64,000 nucleotides of DNA, from contig OX393553.1 of the NCBI GenBank assembly GCA_947650365.1, positions 40,347,949 through 40,411,948 on the forward strand, read 5' to 3'. The DNA is from Chamaelirium japonicum. Its lineage: Eukaryota > Streptophyta > Magnoliopsida > Liliales > Melanthiaceae. Under the pieces are notes generated by a model. The model worked only from the letters and a program-made list of their open reading frames with translations, had not been told where the DNA came from and did no database searches. The position numbers and the translations under genes are program-made. Shown piece by piece: positions 50,741 to 64,000 of the stretch (position 1 is its first letter; every line of letters starts with the position of its first letter).

Positions 50741-53577
50741 TGTGCGAATGAATTAGAATGGATCGTACGAATGAATTAGAGTGGATACATTCGTACGAAG
50801 GAGTAAGAATGGATCGTACGAATGAATTAGAATGGATCGTATGAATGAATTAGAATGGATCGTACGAATGAGTAAGAATGGATCGTACAAATGTATTCGT
50901 GCATGTGAAAGAATTAGAATAGATTGTATGAATGAATTAGAATGGATCGTATGAATGAATTAGAATGGATGAATGAATTAGAATGGATCGTACGAATGAA
51001 TTAGAATGGATCGTACGAATGAATTAGAATGGATACATTTGTGCGAAGGAATTAGAATAGATTGTGCGAATGAATTAGAATGGATCGTACGAATGAATTA
51101 GAATGGATTGTATGAATGAATTAGAATGGATCGTGCGAATGAATTAGAATGGATCGTACGAATGAATTAGAATGGATCGTACGAATGAATTAGAATGGAT
51201 ACATTCGTGCAAAAGAATTAGAATGGATTGTATGAATGAATTAGAATGGATCGTACGAATGAATTCGAATGGATACATTCGTGCGAATGAATTAGAATGG
51301 ATCGTGCGTATGAATTAGAATGGATCGTATGAATGAATTAGACTGGATCGTATGAATGAATTAGAATGGATCGTATGAATGAATTAGAATAGATCGTGCG
51401 AATGAATTAGAATGGATCGTACAAATGAATTAGAATGGATCGTACGAATGAATTAGAATAGATTGTACGAATGAATTAGAATGGATCGTGTGAAAGAATT
51501 AGAATGGATTGTATGAATGAATTAGAATGGATCTTATGAATGAATTAGAATGGATCGTGCGAATGAATTAGAATGGATTGTACGAATGAATTAGAATGGA
51601 TCGTGCTAATGAGTAAGAATGGATCAGACGAAGGAATTTGAATGGATCGTACGAATGAATTAGAATGGATACATTCGTGCGAATGAATTAGAATGGATCG
51701 TACGAAAGAATTAGAATGGATCGTACGAAGGAATTAGAATGGATCGTACGAATGAATTAGAATGGATACATTCGTGCGTGTGAAAGAATTAGAATGGATT
51801 GTGCGAATGAATTAGAATGGATACATTCGTGCGAATGAATTAGAATGGATCGTATGAATGAATTAGATTGGATCGTAATAATGGATCGTACGTATGAATT
51901 TGTACGTATGAATGAATTAGAATGGATCGTACGAATGAATTAGAATGGATCGTATGAATGAATTAGAATGGATCGTGCGAATGAATTAGAATGGATCGTA
52001 CGAATGAATTAGAATTGATCGTATGAATGAATTAGAATGGATCGTGCGAATGAATTACAATGGATCGTATGAATGAAATAGAATAGATCGTGCGAATGAA
52101 TTAGAATGGATCATACGAATGACTTAGAATGGATCGTGCGTCGTACGAATGAATTAGAATGGATCGTATTAATGAATTAGAATAGATCGTGCGAATGAAT
52201 TAGAATGGATCGTATGAATGAAATAGAATGGATCGTATGAATTAGAATGGATCGTACGAAGGAATTAGAATGGATCGTATGAATGAATTAGATTGGATCG
52301 TGGATACATTCGTGCGAATGAATTAGAATGGATCGTACGAATGAATTAGAATGGATCGTACGAATGAAATAGAATGGATTGTACGAATGAATTAGAATGG
52401 ATCATACGAATGAATTAGAATGGATCGTGTGAAAGAATTAGAATGGATTGTATGAATGAATTAGAATGGATCGTATGAATGAATTAGAATGGATAGATTC
52501 ATGCGAATGAATTAAACTGGATCGTATGAATGAAATAGAATGGATCGTATGAATTAGAATGTATCGTACGAAGGAATTAGAATGGATCGTATGAATGAAT
52601 TAGATTGGATCGTGGATACATTCGTGCGAATGAATTAGAATGGATCGTACGAATGAATTAGAATGGATCGTACGAATGAAATAGAATGGATTGTACAAAT
52701 GAGTTAGAATGGATCGTACAAATGAATTAGAATGGATCGTGTGAAAGAATTAGAATGGATTGTATGAATGAACTAGAATGGATCGTATGAATGAATTAGA
52801 ATGGATACATTCATGCTTATGAATTAGAATGGATCGTGCGAATGAAATAGAATGGATCGTACGAATGAATTAGAATGGATCATACGAATGAATTAGAATG
52901 GATCGTGGATACATTCGTGCGAATGAATTAGAATGGATCGTACGAATGAATTAGAATGGATCGTACAAATGAAATAGAATGGATTGTACGAATGAATTAG
53001 AATAGATCGTACGAATGAATTAGGATGGATCGTGTGAAAGAATTAGAATGGATTGTATGAATGAATTAGAATGGATCGTATGAATGAATTAGAATGGATA
53101 CATTCGTGCGAATGAATTACAATGGATCGTGCGAATGAAATAGAATAGATTGTGTGACGAATGTATCCATTCTAATTCATTCGTATGGATACATTCGTGC
53201 GAATGAATTAGAATGGATCGTATGAATGAATTAGAATAGATTGTGCGAATGAATTAGAATGGATGGTACGAATGAATTAGAATGGATATATTCGTGCGAA
53301 TGAATTAGAATGGATTGTACGAATGAATTAGAATGGATCGTACGAATGAATAAGAATGGATCGTACGAATGAAATAGAATGGATTGTACGAACGAATTAG
53401 AATGGATCGTACGAATGAATTAGAATGGATCGTGTGAAATAATTAGAATGGATTGTATGAATGAATTAGAATGGATCGTATGAATGAATTAGAATGGATA
53501 CATTCGTGCGAATGAATTAGAATGGATCGTACGAATGAATTAGAATGGATCATACGAATGAATTAGAATGGATCGCA
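50741..53577 (+). repeat. Long forward satellite block with ~0.3-kb repeat
   Basis: Forward units with one small reverse insert at about 53155-53185. The fusion GATCGTGGATACATTCG occurs near 52297, 52609 and 52902 (spacings about 312 and 293 bp), marking a local higher-order repeat. That repeat also contains GTGTGAAAGAATTAG and GAAATAGAATGGATTG units. Confidence 0.84.
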
Positions 53578-54765
53578 TTCTATTTCATTCGTACGATCCA
53601 TTCTTACTCATTCGTACGATCCATTCTGATTCATTCATATAATCCATTCTAATTCATTCGCACAATCTATTCTAATTCATTCGTACGATCCATTCTAATT
53701 CATTCACACGATCCATTCTAATTCATTCATACGATCCAATCTAATTCATTCATACGATCCATTCAAATTCATTCGCACGAATGTATCCATTCTAATTCAT
53801 TCATACAATCCATTCTAATTCATTCATACAATCTATTCTAATTCTTTCACACGATCCATTCTAATTAATTCGTACGATCCATTCTAATTCATTCGTACAA
53901 TCCATTCTTTTTCATTCGTACGATCCATTCTAATTCATTCGTACGATCCATTCTAATTCATTCACACGAATGTATCCATTCTAATTCATTTGTACGATCC
54001 ATCTAATTCATTCGCACAATCTATTCTAATTCATTCATACGATCCATTCTAATTCATTCGCACGAATGTATCCATACGAATGAATTAGAATGGATACATT
54101 CATGCGAATAAATTAGAATGGATCATACGAATGAGTAAGAATGGATCGTACGAATGAAATAGATTGGATCGTACGAATAAATTAGAATGGATCGTACGAA
54201 TGAATTAGAATAGATCGTATGAATGAATTGGAATGGATCGTACGAATGAATTAGAATAGATACATTCGTGCGAATGAATTAGAATGGATCATACGAATCA
54301 GTAAGAATGGATCGTATGAATGAAATAGAATGGATTGTACGAATGAATTAGAATGGATCGTACGAATGAATTAGAATGGATCGTGTGAAAGAATTAGAAT
54401 GGATTGTATGAATGAATTAGAATTGATTGTGCGAATGATTTAGAATGGATCGTGCGAATGAATTAGAATGGATCATATGAATGAAATAGAATGGATTGTA
54501 TGAATTAGAATGGATCGTACGAATGAAATAGAATAGATCGTACGAATGAATTAGAATAGATACATTCGTGCAAATGAATTAGAATGGATCGTACGAATGA
54601 ATTAGAATGGATCGTGCGAATGAATTAGAATAGATCATACGAATGAGTAAGAATGAATCGTACGAATGTATTCGTGCGTGTGAAAGAATTAGAATTGATT
54701 GTGCGAATGAATTAGAATGGATACATTCGTGCGAATGAATTAGAATGGATACATTCGTGCGTTCG
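53578..54765. repeat. Satellite: reverse then forward block
   Basis: Reverse 53578-54071, forward 54072-54765. The switch occurs in GAATGTATCCATACGAATG, a hybrid of reverse and forward linkers. Confidence 0.8.
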
Positions 54766-56567
54766 AATTCATTCATACGATCCATTCTAATTCATTCGCA
54801 CGAATGTATCCATTCTAATTCATTCGTACGATCCATTCTAATTCCTTCGTACAATCCATTCTAATTCGTACGAAGGAATTAGAATGGATCGTACGAAGGA
54901 ATTAGAATGTATGATCTATACTAATTCATTCGTACGATCCATTCTAATTCATTCGTATGATCCATTCTAATTCATTCGCACGAATGTATCCATTCTAATT
55001 CATTCGTACGATCCATTCTAATTCATTCGTACAATCCATTCTATTTCATTCGTACGATCCATTCTTACTCATTCATATGATCCAATCTAATTCATTTATA
55101 CGATCCATTCTTACTCATTCGCAATCCATTCTTACTCATTCGTATGATCCATTCTGATTAATTCGAACGATCCATTCTAATTCATTCGTACGATTCATTC
55201 GTATGATCCATTCTAACTCATTAGTACGAATGTATCCACTCTAATTCATTCACACGATCTATTATAATTCATTCGTACGATCCATTCTAATTCCTTCGTT
55301 CGACCCATTCTAATTCATTCATATGATCCATTCTAATTCATTCATACGATCCATTCTAATTCATTCGCACAATCCATTCTAATTCATTCACACGATCCAT
55401 TCTAATTCATTCATAGATTCATACATACGATCTATTCTAATTCTTTCGCATGAATGTATCTATTCTAATTCATTCGTACGAATGTATCCATTCCATTTCA
55501 TTCGTACGATCCATTCTAATTCCTTCGAACGATCCATTCTAATTCATTAGCACGATCCATTCTAATTCATTCGTACGATCCATTCTAATTCATTCGTACG
55601 ATCCATTCTAATTCATTCGCACGATCCATCTAATTGATTCGTACGATCCATTCTAATTCATTCGCACAATCTATTCTAATTCATTCATACGATCCATTCT
55701 AATTCATTCGCATGAATGTATCCATTCTAATTCATTCGTACGATCCATTCTAATTCCCTCGTACGAATGTATCCACCCTAATTCATTAGCACGATCCATT
55801 CTAATTCATTCATACGATCCAATCTAATTCATTCATACGATCCATTCTAATTCATTCGTACGATCCATTCTAATTCATTCGCACGAATGTATCCATCCTT
55901 TATACGTATGATCCATTCTAATTCCTTTGTACGATCCTTTTTAATTCATAAGTACGATCCATTCTAATTCATTCGTACGATCCATTCTAATTCATTCGCA
56001 CGAATGTATCCATTCTAATTCATTCATACGGTCCATTCTAATTCATTCGCACGATCCATTCTAATTCATTCGTACGATCCATTCTAATTCCTTCGTATGA
56101 TCCATTCTAATTCATTCGCACGATCCATTCTAATTCATTCGTACGATTCATTCTAATTCATTCGCACGAATGTATCCATTCTAATTCATTCGTACGATCC
56201 ATTCTAATTCCTTCGTACGATCCATTCTAATTGCTTCGTACGATCCATTCTATTTCATTCGTACGATCCATTCTAATTCATTCGCACAATCTATTCTAAT
56301 TCATTCGTATGATCCATTCTAATTCATTCGTACAATCCATTCTAATTCATTCGCACGAATGTATCCATTCTAATTCATTCGTACGATCTATTCTAATTCA
56401 TTCGCACGATCCATTCTAATTCATTCATACAATCAATTCTAATTCTTTTGCACGAATGTATCCATTCTAATTCATTCGTACGATCCATTCTAATTCCTTC
56501 GTACGATCCATTCTAATTCCTTCGTACGATCCATTCAAATTCCTTCGTACGATCCATTCTATTTCAT
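54766..56567 (-). repeat. Mostly reverse satellite block
   Basis: Reverse orientation apart from a short forward island at about 54867-54910. It includes irregular units (CATAGATTCATACATACG near 55421, CATCCTTTATACG near 55895). Confidence 0.8.
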
Positions 56568-58276
56568 TCGAATGAATTAGAATGGATCGTGCGAATGAAT
56601 TAGAATGGATCGTACAAATGAATTAGAATGGATCGTACGAAAGAATTAGAATGGATACATTCGTGCAAAAGAATTAGAATAGATTGTATGAATGAATTAG
56701 AATGGATCGTGCGAATAAATTAGAATGGATCGTACGAATGAATTAGAATGGATACATTCGTGCAAATGAATTAGAATGGATTGTACGAATGAATAAGAAT
56801 GGATCGTACGAATGAATTAGAATGGATCGTGTGAAAGAATTAGAATGGATTGTATGAATGATTTAGATTGGATCGTGCGAATGAATTAGAATGGATCATA
56901 CGAATGAATTAGAATGGATCGTATGAATGAATTGGAATGGATCGTGCAAATGAATTAGAATGGATCGTACGAATAAATTAGAGTGGATACATTCGTGCGA
57001 ATGAATTAGAATGGATCGTACGAATGAGTAAGAATGGATCGTACGAATGAAATAGAATGGATCGTACGTATCAATTAGAATGGATACATTCATGGGAATG
57101 AATTAGAATGGATCGTACGAAGGAATTAGAATGGATCGTACGAAGGAATTAGAATGGATCATACGATGGAATTAGAATGGATCGTACGAATGAATTAGAA
57201 TGGATACATTCGTGCAAAAGAATTAGAATGGATTGTATGAATGAATTAGAATGGATCGTGCTAATGAATTAGAATGGATCGTACGAATGAATTAGAATAG
57301 ATTGTGCGAATGAATTAGAATGGATCGTACGAATGAATTAGAATGGATCGTAATAATGGATCGTACAAATGAAATAGAATGGATCGTACGAATGAATTAG
57401 CATGGATCGTGCTAATGAATTAGAATGGAACGTACGAATGAATTAGAATAGATTGTGCGAATGAATTAGAATGGATCGTACGAATGAATTAGAATGGATC
57501 GTGCTAATGAATTAGAATGGATCGTACTTATGAATTAGAATGGATCGTACGTGCGAATGAATTAGAATGGATTATAGGAATGAAATAGAATGGATCATAC
57601 GAATGAAATAGAATGGATCGTACGAAGGAATTAGAATAGATCGTATGAATGAATTAGAGTGGATACATTCATGCGAATGAATTAGAATGGATCGTACGAA
57701 TGAATTAGAATGGAATGGATACATTCATGGGAAGGAATTAGAATGGATCGTACAAAGGAATTAGAATGGATCATTCGAATGAATTAGAATGGATCGTGCT
57801 AATGAATTAGAGTGGATACATTCGTGCGAATGAATTAGAATGGATCGTATGAATGAATTAGATTGGATCGTACGAATGAATTAGAATGGATACCTTTGTG
57901 CGTATGAATTAGAATGGATCGTGCGAATGAATTAGAATGGATCGAAATAGAATGGATACATTAGTTCGAATGAATTAGAATGGATCATACGATTGAGTAA
58001 GAATGGACATTACAAATGAAATAGATTGGATCGTATGAATGAAATAGAATGGATTGTACGAATGAATTAGAATGGATCGTACGAATGAATTAGAATGGAT
58101 CGTGTGAAAGAATTAGAATGGATCGTGCTAATTCATACGAATGAATTAGAATGGATCGTATGAGTGAATTCGAATGGATCGTGCGAATGAATTAGAATGG
58201 ATTGTACGAATGAATTAGAATGGATCATGCTAATGAGTAAGAATGGATCGTACGAATGAAATAGAATGGATTGTAC
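56568..58276 (+). repeat. Forward satellite block
   Basis: Forward units. The final 120 bp (about 58157-58275, starting CGTATGAGTGAATTCG) is repeated at about 60047-60165 with two or so differences, another dispersed duplication. Confidence 0.82.
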
Positions 58277-59704
58277 GTGATCCATTCAAATTCATTCGTA
58301 CGATCCATTCTAATTCATTCGCACGATCCATTCTAATTCATTCGCACCATTCTAATTCATTCGCACGATCCATTCTAATTCATTCGTACGATCCATTCTA
58401 ATTCATTCACACGATCCATTCTAATTCCTTCATACGAATGAGTAAGAATGGATCGTACGAATGAATTAGAATGGATTGTACGAATGAAATAGAATGGATC
58501 GTACGAAGGAATTAGAATGGATCATACGAATGAATTAAAATGGATCGTATGAATGAATTAGATTGGATCGTATGAATGAGTAAGAATGGATCGTACAAAT
58601 GAATTAGAATAGATCGTACGAAGGAATTAGAATGGATCGTACGAAGGAATTAGAATGGATCGTACGAAGGAATTAGAATGGATCGTACGAATGAATTAGA
58701 ATGGATATATTCGTGCAAATAAATTAGAATGGATCGTGCGACGTTCGATCCATTCTAATTCATTCCCATGAATGTTTCCATTGATCGTACGAATGAATTA
58801 GAAAGCATTCTAATTCATACATACGATCCATTCTAATTCATTCATACAATCCATTCTAATTCATTCTAATTTATTCGTAATTCGTACGATCCATTCTAAT
58901 TCATTAGCACGATCCAAATTCATTCATTCGTACGATCTATTCTATTTCATTCGTACGATTTATTCTTATCGCACGATCCATTCTAACTCATTCGCACGAT
59001 CCATTCTCCATTCTAATTCATTCGTACGATCTATTCTAATTCATTCGTACGATCCATTCTAATTCATTCGCACGAATGTATCCATTCAAATTCATTCGTA
59101 CGATCCATTCTAATTCATTCGTACGATCCATTCTAATTCATTCGTACGATCTATTTTAATTCATTCGCACAATCTATTCTAATTCATTCGTACGATCCAT
59201 TCTAATTCATTCGTACGATCCATTTTAATTCATTCTTACTCATTCGTATGATCCATTCTAATTCATTCGTATGATCCATTCTAATTCATTCGTACAATCC
59301 ATTCTAATTCATTCGTACGATCCATTCTAATTCAATCATACGATCCATTCTAATTCATTTGCACGAATATATCCATTCTAATTCATTCGTACGATCCCAT
59401 TCTATTTCATTCGCACGATCCATTCTAATTCATTCGCATGATCCATTCTAATTCATTCGCATGATCCATTCTAATTCATTCGCATGATCCATTCTAATTC
59501 ATTTGTATCCATTCTATTTCATTCGCACGATCCATTCGAATTCATTCGCACGATCCATTCTAATTCATTCATACGATCCATTCTAATTCATTCGCACGAA
59601 TGTATCCATTCTAATTCATTCGTACGATCCATTCTAATTCATTCACACAATCTATTCTAATTCATTCGTACGATCCATTCTAATTCATTCGCACGATCCA
59701 TTCT
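58277..59704. repeat. Satellite mosaic, mostly reverse
   Basis: Reverse 58277-58430, forward 58432-58740, then reverse with irregular short units to 59704. Confidence 0.78.
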
Positions 59705-61127
59705 ATTAGAATGGATCGTATGAGTACGAATAAATTAGAATAGATTGTGCGAATGAATTAGAATGAATTATATGAATGAACTAGAATGGATCGTGCGAAT
59801 GAATTAGAATGGATCGTACGAATGAATTAGAATGGATCGTACGAATGAATTAGAAAGGATCGTGCGAAAGAATTAGAATGGATTGTATGAATGAATTAGG
59901 ATCGTACGAATGAATTATAATGGATCGTACGAATGAATTAGAATGGATACATTCGTGCGAATGAATTAGAATGGATCGTACGAATGAATTAGAATGGATC
60001 GTGCGAATGAATTAGAATCGATCATACGAATGAATTAGAATGGATCGTATGAGTGAATTCGAATGGAGCGTGCGAATGAATTAGAATGGATTGTACGAAT
60101 GAATTAGAATGGATCGTGCTAATGAGTAAGAATGGATCGTACGAATGAAATAGAATGGATTGTACCATGCGTCGTACGAATGAATTAGAATGGATCGTAT
60201 TAATGAATTAGAATGGATCGTGCGAATGAATTAGAATGGATCGTACGAATGAATTAGAATGGATCGTATGAATGAATTAGAATGGATACATATGAATGAG
60301 TTAGAATAGATCGTATGAATGAATTATATTGGATCGTATGAATGAATTAGAATAGATACATACGAATGAATTAGAATGGATCGTATGAATGAATTAGATT
60401 GGATACATTCGTGCGAATGAATTAGAATGGATCGTGCGAATAAATTAGAATGGATCGTACGAATGAATTAGAATGCGTACGAATGAATTAGAATGGATCG
60501 TGCGAATGAATTAGAATGGATCGTACGTACAAAGGAATTAGAATGGATCGTACGAAGGAATTAGAATGGATCGTACGAAGGAATTAGAATGGATCGTACA
60601 AATTAATTAGAATGGATATATTCGTGCGAATGAATTAGAATGGATCGTACGAATGAGTAAGAATGGATCGTACGAATGAAATAGAATGGATCGTACGAAT
60701 GAATTAGAGTGGATACATTCGTACGAAGGAATTAGAATGGATCGTACCAATGAATTAGAATGGATACATTCGTGCGAATGAATTAGATTGGATCGTATGA
60801 ATGAATTTGAATGGATTGTGCAAATGAATTAGAATGGATCGTATGAATGAATTAGAGTGGATATATTCATACGAATGAATTAGATTGGATTGTATGAATG
60901 AATTAGATTGGATCGTATAAATGAATTAGAATGGATCGTGCAAATGAATTAGAATGGATCGTACGAAGGAATTAGAATGGATCGTACGAATGAATTAGAG
61001 ATGAACGTATGACGTGTGAAAGAATTAGAATGGATTGTATGAATGAATTAGAATCGTACGAATGAATTATAATGGATACATTCGTGCGAATGAATTAGAA
61101 TGGATCGTATGAATGAATTAGATTGGA
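59705..61127 (+). repeat. Forward satellite block
   Basis: Forward units from CTATTAGAATGG to GATTGGAAAGTATTC. It contains truncated units such as GAATGCGTACG (60473) and GAGATGAACGTATGACG (60996). Confidence 0.82.
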
Positions 61128-63607
61128 AAGTATTCTTACGATCCAATCTAATTCATTCATACGATCCATTCTAATTCATTCGTATTATCCATTCTAATTC
61201 CTTCGTACGATCCATTCTATTTCATTCGTACGATCCATTCTTACTCATTCGTATGATCCATTCTAATTCATTCGCATGAATGTATCCATTCTAATTTATT
61301 CGTACGAACCATTCTAATTCATTCGTACGATCCATTCTAATTCATTCGCACGAATGAAACAGAATGGATCGTACGTATCAATTAGAATGGATACATTAAT
61401 GGGAATGATTTAGAATGGATCGTACGAAGGAGTTAAAATGGATCGTACGAAGGAATTAGAATGGGTTGTACGAATGAATTAGAATGGATACATTCATGCA
61501 AAAGAATTAGAATGGATTGTATGAATGAATTAGAATGGATCGTACGAATGAGTAAGAATGGATTGTACGAATGAATTAGAATGGATCGTGCGAATGAATT
61601 AGAATGGATCGTGCGAATGAATTAGAATGGATCTAGATACATTCATGCGAATGAATTAGAATGGATCGTATGAATGAATTAGAATGGATCGTACGAATGA
61701 ATTAGAATGGATCGTGTGAAAGAATTAGAATGGATTGTATGAATGAATTAGAATGGATCGTATGATCCATTCTAATTCCTTCGTACGATCCATTCATATT
61801 CATTCCCATGAATGTATCCATTCTAATTCATACGTATGATCCATTCAAATTCATTTATACGATCCAATCTAATTCATTCATACAATCCATTCTAATTTAT
61901 TCGCACGAATTTATCCATTCTAATTCATTCGTACGATCCATTCTAATTCATTCGCACAATCTATTCTAATTTATTCGTACGTTCCATTCTAATTAATTAG
62001 CACGATCCACACTACTTCATTCGTACGATCCATTCTATTTCATTCGTTCGATCTATTATTACGATCCATTCTAATTCATTCATATGATCCATTCTAATTC
62101 ATTCACACAATCTATTCTAATTCATTCGTACGATCCATTCTAATTCATTAGCACGATCCATTCTAATTCATTCATACAATCCATTCTAATTCTTTTGCAC
62201 GAATGTTTCCATTCTAATTCATTCGTATGATCCATTCTAATTCATTCGCACGATCCATTCTAATTCATTCGCACGGTCCATTCTAATTCATTCATACGAT
62301 CCAATCTAATTCATTCATACAATCCATTCTAATTCATTCATACGATCTATTCTAATTCTTTTGCACGAATGTATCCATTCTAATTCATTCGTACGATCCA
62401 TTCTAATTCATTCGAACGATCCATTCTAATTCATTCATACAATCCATTCTAATTCATTCGTACGATCCATTCTCATTCATTCATACGATCTATTCTAATT
62501 CTTTCGCACGAATGTATCCATTCTAATTCATTCGTACGATCCATTCTAATTCATTCGCACTATCCATTCTAATTCATTCATACAATACCTTCTAATTCTT
62601 TTGCACGAATGTATCCATACTAATTCATTCGTACGATCCATTCTAATTCATTCATACGATCCATTCTTATTCATTCCCATGAATGTATCCATTCTAATTC
62701 ATAAGTACGATCCATTCTAATTCATTTATACGATCCAATCTAATTCATTCATACAATCCATTCTAATTCATTCATACGATCCATTCTAATTCATTCGTAC
62801 GATCCATTCTAATTCATTCGTACGATCCATTCTAATTCATTCGCACGATCCATTCTAATTCATTCATACGATCCATTCTAATTCATTCGTACGATCCACT
62901 CTAATTCATTCGCACGATCCATTCTAATTCATTCATACGATCCATTCTAATTCATTCATACAATCCATTCTAATTCTTTCACATGATCCATTCTAATTCA
63001 TTCGTACGATCCATTCTCATTCATTCGCACAATCCATTCTATTTCATTCATACGATCCATTCTATTTCATTCATACGATCCAATCTTACTCTACAATCTA
63101 TTCTTACTCAATCGTATGATCCATTCTAATTCTTTCGCACGAATGTATCCATTCTAATTCATTCGTACGATCCATTCTAATTCATTTGCACAACCCATTC
63201 TAATTCATTAATACGATCCATTCTAATTCCTTCGTACGATCCATTCTAATTCATTCGCACGAATGTATCCATTCTAATTCATTCATACGATCCAATCTAA
63301 TTCATTTGTACGATCCATTCTAATTCATTAATACGATCCAATCTAATTCATTCATACAATCCAATCTAATTCATTCGCACAATCCATTCTAATTCATTCA
63401 TACGATCCAATCTAATTCATTCATATGATCCATTCTAATTCATTCGCATGAATGTATCCATTCTAATTCATTCGTACGATCCATTATAATTCATTCATAC
63501 AATCCATTCTAATTTATTCGTACGATCCATTCTAATTCATTTGCATGATCCACTCTAATTCATTCATACGATCCAATCTAATTCATTCGTACGATCCATT
63601 CCTTCGT
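61128..63607. repeat. Satellite: reverse, short forward, long reverse
   Basis: Reverse 61128-61350, forward 61351-61766, reverse 61767-63607. The last part shows long even runs of standard units. Confidence 0.8.
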
Positions 63608-64000
63608 ACGACGAATGAATTAGAATGGATCGTACGAATGAATTAGAATGGATCGTGCGAATGAATTAGAATGGATCGTACGAATGAATTAGAGTGGATA
63701 TATTCGTACGAAGGAATTAGAATGGATCGTACGAATGAATTAGAATAGATACATTCGTGCGAATGAATTAGAATGGATCGTATGAATGAATTAGAATAGA
63801 TTGTGCAAATGAATTAGAATGGATCGTGCGAATGAATTAGAATGGATCATACGAATGAATTAGAATGGATACATTCGTGCGTTCTAATTCATTCATACGA
63901 TCCATTCTAATTCAATCGCACGAATGTATCCATTCTAATTCATTCATACGATCCATTCTAATTCCATCGTACGATCCATACTAATTCGTACGAAGGATTT
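63608..64000. repeat. Satellite at window edge
   Basis: Forward to about 63883, then reverse, then a few forward bases. The array continues past the window. Confidence 0.8.

Larger units (their letters stand above)
42271..64000. repeat. 23/28-bp satellite array, right block
   Basis: This is the same satellite as left of the transposon, resuming at AATCCATTCTAATTC (42274 onward), in phase with the interrupted unit at 29902. It has the same unit lengths, linker variants and frequent strand switches. It runs to the window edge, so the array is larger than this window. No gene or unique sequence over 50 bp was seen. The mosaic is finer here than on the left, with many strand blocks under 300 bp between 44.7 and 50.8 kb. 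Confidence 0.97.

Noticed and set aside
1-64000. Human satellite II/III (GGAAT-type) sequence
   Set aside because: There is superficial GAATGGA similarity, but the unit is 23/28 bp with a fixed CGTAC linker, and it hosts a plant CACTA element.

Overview
This window is plant nuclear DNA, most likely a heterochromatic satellite block in a flowering plant. It has two layers. The first is about 51.6 kb (1-29902 and 42271-64000) of one short AT-rich satellite. Its usual unit is 23 bp, with core GAATTAGAATGGAT and linker CGTACGAAT. A 28-bp variant has the linker ACATTCGTGC. I see no gene in this material. The short open frames that read NSFVRSILIHS and similar are by-products of the repeat. The second layer is a single 12,368-bp CACTA (En/Spm, CMC superfamily) DNA transposon at 29903-42270, inserted into the satellite. 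The species cannot be named from this sequence. The plant assignment rests on the CACTA termini, the Transposase_24-type gene with plant-style introns, and the AT-rich satellite.

Layout of the satellite: blocks switch strand dozens of times. 'Forward' here means GAATTAGAATGGAT on the + strand. Large uniform blocks include forward 2726-7015, forward 21802-24043, reverse 42274-44762 and forward 50741-53577. Nested structure is visible: a 189-bp (8-unit) plus 120-bp (5-unit) higher-order repeat; a 4.13-kb tandem duplication (about 10.9-15.05 kb and 15.05-19.2 kb); a 1.9-kb tandem duplication (about 26.14-28.04 kb and 28.04-29.7 kb); a 1,039-bp-offset duplication (44.76 and 45.80 kb); and a roughly 0.3-kb repeat at 52.2-53.1 kb.

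Layout of the transposon, left to right: CACTACAAGAAA terminus; subterminal array of ACCGACGGT/ACCGTCGGT motifs with three hairpin-bearing 176-bp repeats (29924-30684); TATA-like site and CT-rich leader (30697-30965); a 270-bp tandem duplication (31254-31793); a low-complexity GTCGGTTTT/AAAACCGA segment; a short acidic frame that may be the tail of a lost TNPD/TNP2 transposase (32064-32282); about six 181-bp satellite units reading on the - strand (32390-33500); a six-exon gene of 427 codons resembling the TNPA/TNP1-type Transposase_24 protein (33674-35374); about 31 copies of the same 181-bp unit reading on the + strand (35454-41275); a putative 3' noncoding exon (from 41320); a 3' subterminal array (41724-42250); and the GTAGTG terminus.

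How it fits together: the accessory DNA-binding protein gene looks intact, while the catalytic transposase is essentially gone. The element is therefore probably non-autonomous, though it may still supply the binding protein. The most unusual trait is that this gene sits between two inverted arrays of the same 181-bp satellite. By splice-site inspection both arrays fall inside noncoding introns, one before the start codon and one after the stop codon.
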